From positions 20,765,298 to 20,829,297 of the forward strand of contig NC_054756.1 of NCBI RefSeq assembly GCF_018143015.1: a stretch of 64,000 nucleotides of DNA, given 5' to 3'. This stretch comes from Lytechinus variegatus. Taxonomy: Eukaryota; Echinodermata; Echinoidea; Temnopleuroida; Toxopneustidae. Below the pieces are notes generated by a model. It ran no database searches. It was given only the letters and a program-made list of their open reading frames with translations, and was not told where the DNA came from. Below, piece by piece: positions 57,241 through 64,000 of this stretch. Position 1 is the stretch's first letter, and each line of letters begins with the position of its first letter. A program made the position numbers and the translations under genes.

Positions 57241-60200
57241 TGTAGCAGTGGCCCGGAGCCACCAGAAATTCACCTCAGGCAACCCTTATTAAAAAATGCT
57301 TTAGTTTTAGTAGCCCGAATCGGGCAACCAATGATTTTTTAAGAAACACAATTTTTCTTCCAATCGCACACATTTTTATTTTTTGATCTCCATTTATTGA
57401 AATACATGATTTTATGAAAAGTCGTCATTCCGAAATAGATTCAGGTGATGATGCACTCATTCTATGAACAAGGTTATACAGTGTAACCTTGTTCTCTGTT
57501 ACTCCTCCCTGTGTGGTGAAATAAGGTTGGCAATGTTTGGCTTATTTTCTCTTTTTCTTTGGGATAAATGCTTGATTTTTTGACACTGTCAGGTTCCATT
57601 AGAGCTATTCATCATATAATTTGGCTCTTAAGTAAATTTGATTCTTTAAATTATTTTTTCTTAATTAAAAATAGAGATTGAAAAACTACAATTTGTCTTG
57701 CCATATTACTTTCCACCAATAGAGGGCGTACACAAAAATATGCCCAAAATTCAAGTTTTAGAGCACTCTGGTGAATACTTAGTATCTCGTTAGACATGAT
57801 GTACATGTAATAATGTAGGATGTTCCTACGTATCGCTCACACAGGCCCATGTAAATTTGTATTTTTAAAATTTTAGAACGAGGCATCAATCATGCATCAG
57901 TCACAATCACACACAACACAATCTGTATTTGACTATAATGATCAGTTCCCCCATGTCTGCACGGTCTCCTGAGTCTGCGCACCCGCGTATCTGCGCGATT
58001 CTAGAAGATACGCAACGAGCACGAACTTTACACATGCAATACATATACACAGGTATTCATAAAAAGATCCGACTCAAAATGGTGGAAAATTAATGAATCA
58101 GGGCATTTCATGTGAAGCCTGAAATATCCAAAATGCAGCCTTTGTCATCAAAATCCCTGAATCGTGTGCAAAGTGAACTGAATGAGTGCGCAAACATGGG
58201 GTACCATTTTTTTTTTATCTGAAAATGACTGCCCCAACTAGTTCTTTCAAGAAAATCTTATATTTTCTTTCATTTTTTAATAAGAAATTTGTTACTTATT
58301 AAAATTACTCTTTATATTATTAATAAAGGAACACTATTAACCAAAATATTTTGTGAAATAAAACGAAATTCAATATTCATGTTAAATCTTAACTTAAATT
58401 GTTGGTGTGCAGACTTGGGGCCCACCAATTATAATTTAAAGTAGGCCTAGCCTAGATCTATTCTAATCAATTCAAGTCATTGGATTCTGATAAAGCTAGG
58501 CTAGATCTAAGTTAAAGGTAAGCCCTCACTGCCTCAGCTCATTCAGCTGTAATTGCAAAACATGACTGCGATCGAAGAACAACCTGATCCCCATTGACAC
58601 TGGTCACCATTATTTTTACTGTGTGTGATTTCCTTGACACGCAAATGAATATGTCATAATCACGATTCTGTTCTCGAGTGCCCTCGAATTCCACAGGAGC
58701 TACATCGCCAGGCTTCGAGAATGGTGTTGTAGGGACTACCGGTAGGGTCTAAACCAGGCAGCTGAGCTCTGAGTCTGAATCTGATTTTGTCACAACTCTT
58801 GAATGGCTTCTTACGATAATCTGGGCATACCGTATCCACTCAAACTTCAATGATCGCCATTTTCATGTTAAAGTGAATCCTGAGAGTATTAACATGAAAT
58901 TGAAAATAAATCTGTTCACTTACAGTTTTTGTTCAGCAATAATTTATAGTATCCCAGAGCAGACGTTCACGCCCCACGTCGATCCACCATAGAGATGAAT
59001 TGTATTTTTTACGTACAGCTGGTACGTTTAATCGCGATCGCCGCAGATGGCAGCAGACTTATATTTCTATTCTAACGAGTGCTGTGTTTCCGGTCAACTT
59101 CAGGAGAGATTTTTGTGTATTTCATACATTTCTGGTAATTTGGTGTTGCAGTAATTTCGTAGATACCGGTATGCGGATTACTTTACAAGATTTGCTTGTT
59201 TATTTCGAAGCTTATATATCACGTTTTATGTGATAAGTGTTTTCATTGCCGTGATAGCGTATGAATTTGTATTTGGTGAGATGGTGTTATCGGTCACCGT
59301 CTACGTCATGTACCGGCCGGTACGTCGTTCTCAGTCAGTCGGCAAGCCCTGAAAAAGTAGCTTCTTTTATCCAAGTGATCATGACTACCGGTATAGGGTT
59401 TTTGCATTATTAATGAGCTTGGTGCGAACCAAAACACCTCTTTTTATTCTGCCATTGCTGCTCTAAATATTAACCAAATTTCATGTTTTTGGTATCTTTG
59501 TATAAATTGTAAAGAAGAAGAATCATTCTCTTTTAGGTCATGTGTTTGGAATTTTTAAAAAATGTTGGAATATAGGGAAAACTTTTGATATAAAAACATG
59601 AAACAAAATGATTTTTTTTCATGCAACAAATGTTGTTGTTTTCACACTTGATTTCTGTTTGAGCACAAATGATTTTTAGATCATAATAAAGCTGAAGATC
59701 TACGCTTTAATATGATATAATTTGTATAAGAAGATGTATCTTATTATAGCGATCGCAACGGGTTCGCATTTAACACATTTCCTATTCTGCCAACACACAA
59801 AATGGGCAAAATTCATTGAGCCAGTGTATCAACATTTCAAATCCTTTTTTCATAAAATGTTACGATCTTTTTCTATTATACCTAAACTTCTTATTTCTAG
59901 TCAATTTACTCACATTTGCATCGCCAAAATGTTGTTTTTAAGGCCGTTTTCGAGAGCACCACCTGTCCGTCGTCACACGATGGAAGTCGCCATTTTGGAA
60001 AATATGACTCCAGAACCGGGTTAATCTTGCAAGTTACTTTTACTTGTTGACGCCCTTTAGGGGCATCAAATAACCATGTGTTATGTATCATTAAAATCGG
60101 CAGACTTTCTTCTACAAGTTAGTGACAATTTCAGTTCAATGTCGGCAATGTTTTTCGTTATAAAAAGGAGTTTTTTGGACACTTAAGGTAAATCATGTTT

Positions 60201-60458
60201 CTATTTTCTTACTTCAAAGCCGTATAAACAGAAAATTTCCCAGGGAACAATCAAATATCAGATATAAATTAATTCTTTGAAGTGTATTTGTATCAGAAAA
60301 TCTAATTTTGATATATAAGAATGTGTCGCATAGCTGCGCAAGAGGCGAATGCAAGCCCATGTTGTGCCGCCTAGAGTGTGATTTTGGTGCCATGGCTGAC
60401 CGAAAGGAGTGAGTGGGCGTGGTGGACGTGGGTGTGGTACTTGATGCATGTATGTTAT
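57241..60458. other. Upstream region of the syntaxin gene, no coding block recognised
   Basis: Contains a short hairpin at 57467-57495 (AACAAGGTTATA and its complement) and a CpG-richer zone at about 58680-59340. No protein-coding block can be supported on either strand. Confidence 0.4.
58924..59060 (-). promoter_or_regulatory. Possible 5' untranslated first exon / promoter region of the syntaxin gene
   Basis: On the minus strand a strong donor, AACT|GTAAGTGA, lies at 58923. The sequence 5' of it (58924 to about 59400) is richer in CpG than its surroundings. It is upstream of, and points towards, the syntaxin start-codon exon, whose own 5' border looks like a splice acceptor. No TATA box is claimed, and the right limit is a guess. 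Confidence 0.25.
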
Positions 60459-60466
60459 TGTTAAAC

Positions 60467-63400
60467 CAGGGTTGGCGATTTTTTTGATTTTTTTAAAAAA
60501 ATCAAAAAAATCGGATTTATTTGATTTAAATCAGATTTTTTTTATTTAAATCAGATTTTTTTTATATTTTAAAAGTTCCTTCGAAAAAAAGGGTAATTAT
60601 CCCCCCCCTTACTCTTACAATGACATCAATATTGATGTTATACATTTCACCCCTAATATTGTTCTTAAGGGCAAGTCCAAGAATTCGCGCGCGTTACGTA
60701 TGGGACATTTCAGAGGCTTCAATGACCTGAAAAATAGTGTTAATTGACTTTGATTAGATTGAATACCCTCATGATGGTAGACATCTAGGAGAAGAATAAT
60801 CATGGAAAAAATGGTGGCATATGACCTCGACCTTGACCTTTTAGGGAGAAAAGATGGGCCGTTACGTATGGGACGCAGAAAAAAGACAATTTTTAAAACA
60901 ATTTTTACAAGTTGAGAATTCTCTGAAAGTATTTCATTTGACAACTTGTAACTCAGTGTGATAGAAGTCACAATACTCTAGTATATCTTAGGCAAGTTTC
61001 ATGTCATAAGCCAAATCCCTCTAATTACAGACTCTAATTAAACAAATTAATTACATGTTACGTATGGGACATTTTGTCCCCATAGAGAATGTACACAATT
61101 TCCCCCATAATTAAAAAAATTGAAATAATTTAAAATATGGAAATAACAAAAGAGTTTCTGTCTTTTAAAATGTTCTATTGAAACATATTTGATATGACTG
61201 AAAAGGAAATTAGCCATTTCCACATTTTTGTCCTTGTTTTTCATGGTTTCATGAATTTCTTATGTATTTCTATTGTTTTTTATTTTATTCATATTTTTCC
61301 ATTTTCACAATTTTTTCGCTTCAATTGTTTTTATTAATCAGTATTCATAACAAATCAGTCTTTAAAAACTCAAGAAAAGGTAAATAATCACTTTTTAGAG
61401 CACTCTTGAAATTTGTTTTTCTCCATTCACTTTGTACACGAATCTCCCCATTGACATTGTGTGTAAATGTCCCATACGTAACATGTTGTCCCATACGTAA
61501 CAATTTTTTAATTAACTTTTAATTAAAAAGTAAACTCTATTTTTGAAACTTTTTGGGGTATAACATTTTCATACTTTATAAATTAGAACTTCCCAGAGAT
61601 GCAACAATACAAGTATTGTATTATGAGAAATAACTTAAAAAAACATCCTCAAAATGTTACGTATGGGACATTCCGTCCTTGGACAAGACCTAATTTGCAT
61701 AATTAATTAGATGACATCACTTTTTTCCCCCAAAAGTAATAAGATGTTAGGGGGTCCATGTCCCACCTATGACTAAATCTCACAAGTTTTGTTTTTATTT
61801 TCTATGAGTTTTTATAATTGTCCCATACGTAACGCCCATTTTACCAATTATGCAAATTAGGTGCCCCAAATTAGCATAAATATGCATATTATCAAATTTT
61901 TCTTAATGAAATTTTAAAATTCAACATGTGGGCTTTCTTACCCCACCAAAAATAACTTCTTAAATTAAAGATGAAATTTTGCCTTCTAGGGTGACCTTTT
62001 CTTGGACTTGCCCTTAACCACATATTTTGTAATTAAAATCCAGTAAAAATGGACAATTAAAAATAAATTTGAGGAATCATGTATCTGAACTTAATTCTAT
62101 CATACATAGGCCTATGAAGGAATATTCCATAGGGAATTCCCAGTGAGTAGAGAAAATTCCCCTCTGGGATTTTTCATTCAAGTATTTAAAAAATCCAAGA
62201 GAAAAAATCCCTTATCAAAACTGCCAACAAACCCTTTGCCAATCACTAGTATTCATGTATATTGTAAGAGAAATAATTCAAATCAATGATTTTTTTCAAT
62301 TAGTCACAGCTTTACAATAGTCAAAGAGAGACTACAACTGTATATGTTTAGGATCTTTTTGATAAAAAGCTCTTCTCTTGCTACAGATATAGATGCAAAA
62401 CTCTCAGTTTTGGAGAACAATATAGGAGATAGCTTAGTCAAAGGGTGACTATACTACATTCTGTTACTGTGATTTTTTTACATTCCTGCATTAATCTACA
62501 ATTTTTATTCCCATATTCTCTACAAAAAAATCTGATCCATGAAGTATGAAAAAAAAATCTACTTACTTTTAACTTAAAGGATAAAAACTGCAAAACTGCT
62601 TAAATTACAACATATGTATTACAAAAAGAAGTATTTTATTTTAAATGAGACACAGCTTACAACTGCCAATGATTGTAACTGAAGTACCTGCATCTTAACA
62701 TTAAAATGCAGTGTTAAATGTTTATTCTGAGTTTTGCAAATTGTTGTTATAGAGCTCTTTCCATTATTACATGCAGATACAAAACTTCCATTATTTGTAG
62801 CACTGAACATAAAATGGGCTGCAGTGACTTAAAAGGTTTATAAGAGAAAGCTAAATTCTCAACAGTCAAATTATGACTGTACTACATTATGTTAATGTGA
62901 TTTTTATAATTATGTTATTTAAAACATCAAACGTATGATAAATGTAACAATACGAAATAAGAGGCATGTTAAATATGTTGATTACATGCAGGTATCATTT
63001 TTTTATTTTACATGACAGAAGTAGTTATGTGTAGGCGAAGGATCAAAACTGGAAAACTGCCAACAAACCTTTCTCATTGACTTTTATTATATATTTTTTT
63101 TACAAACTGCTCTCTGAAAAGTCTTTGGATTATGTGAAAACTTTATGTTAAGAAAGAAATTGACTAATAATAACTGACAAAGAATGTAAAATTTCAGAAG
63201 AAAAACTCGACATAATTTACAAAAAATGAGTACCTATTGACAACATCTGTAGTTTTTAAGGAATTACCTGATTTTATTAATTTGTTTTAAGTAGATATGA
63301 AGACTTTGTTGATCTTTTATTGATATAAAGTTAATTCAAAGTTTTTCAGTTGACTTGAAGAATTAAAACTGCATTGAACAAATACTTTGTCCATGATTTG

Positions 63401-63515
63401 TACATTTTTCAATGGAAGTGATTTAAATCAATGATTTTTTTAAAAAAATCATGGTGATTTAAATCGCGATTTAAATCACGATTTAAATCAACGTGATTTA
63501 AATCCGCCAACCCTG
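60467..63515. mobile_element. hAT-like non-autonomous element, 3.05 kb, with perfect 8-bp duplication
   Basis: The ends are CAGGGTTGGCG and CGCCAACCCTG (with one differing base beyond). TGTTAAAC stands immediately outside both (60459-60466; 63516-63523). CAGGG ends with an 8-bp duplication are typical of hAT elements. Both termini continue into GATTTAAATC-rich palindromic repeats. No transposase frame exists inside. Confidence 0.88.
60665..62017. mobile_element. TTAA element of 1.35 kb nested in the hAT-like element
   Basis: TTAA-GGGCAAGTCCAAGAA on the left, TTCTTGGACTTGCCC-TTAA on the right. The ends resemble the K1 MITEs (GGACAAGTCCACC). It carries seven exact GTTACGTATGGGAC 14-mers. Confidence 0.85.
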
Positions 63516-63523
63516 TGTTAAAC

Positions 63524-64000
63524 CCATTGAGATTAGTTGTAGGTGATAAGTTGTGCATTTGAGTTCTGCATGAATTATGTGTATTGATGATAAATTAATG
63601 ATAATTTCAACTTAATATTTCAAGAAAAAAAACAGGCGGGAATTAAAGCATGTTTAATTCCAGTCTCATTTTTTTTTTCATGTACAGGCGCAGACCATGC
63701 ATTGACTGCTGCCTGGTACTGGTATTAAAATGAATAGATACATGACTATATCTATATTCTTTTTTTTTGTCATCATATCAATAAGCTGTCTCATCAATTC
63801 ACATGATGTACACAATAATGGGTCCCTGTTTTATTATGTTAACTAGGAGGGAGATTATTTTGTAAATGTGATTGTAGTAGAAATTCAGATAATGTCAGAG
63901 ACTTGCTTTTTAACTTTATATATTCCAATATATCTAATGTTAATATATTCTATAATTCTAAGCAGTGGAGTACATTTCTAGCTACTGTTGCAGCTCCAGC
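63524..64000. other. Right window edge, AT-rich, nothing recognised
   Basis: No exon or element end was identified. Confidence 0.4.

Overview
The window looks like nuclear DNA of an animal, most likely an echinoderm and probably a sea urchin. Coding sequence is a few percent, split into short exons with GT/AG borders. The rest is AT-rich DNA packed with small inverted-repeat transposons, tRNA-derived SINEs, minisatellites and TACATGTA-type palindromes. A foldback transposon with tandem-repeat arms resembles the TU elements described in Strongylocentrotus purpuratus. The species cannot be fixed from sequence alone.

Two real genes are visible. (1) On the plus strand, the last six exons (908-14834) of a protein with two C-terminal discoidin (F5/8 type C) domains; the gene starts left of the window. 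All six exons join in frame to 368 codons and a stop. (2) On the minus strand, a complete Qa-SNARE of the syntaxin 7/12 class (54650 down to 25571): ten coding exons per transcript, with two alternative last exons that each encode a membrane anchor (283 or 282 residues). Both reading frames were joined by hand across every intron and stay open.

Layout. 1-7500: discoidin exons with nested insertions (3856-6577). 7523-14456: a 6.9 kb foldback element inside the last intron. 14691-14834: last discoidin exon. 14835-25570: intergenic DNA or untranslated tail, with several MITEs. 25571-54710: the syntaxin gene, with introns full of MITEs and SINEs. Its second intron carries a 10.2 kb element (40351-50556) that split an older repeat and left a 2-bp duplication. 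54711-60458: upstream of the syntaxin start codon, with a possible 5' untranslated exon near 58924. 60467-63515: a 3.05 kb hAT-like non-autonomous element with a perfect 8-bp target duplication; nested in it is a 1.35 kb TTAA element carrying seven exact copies of the 14-mer GTTACGTATGGGAC.

The two genes are unrelated in function: one is probably extracellular or surface adhesion, the other endosomal membrane fusion. They are convergent, 3' ends facing. No bacterial, plasmid or CRISPR features are present. The best novelty candidates are the 10.2 kb element with its orphan coding exon, the 14-mer array, and the duplicated syntaxin membrane-anchor exon.
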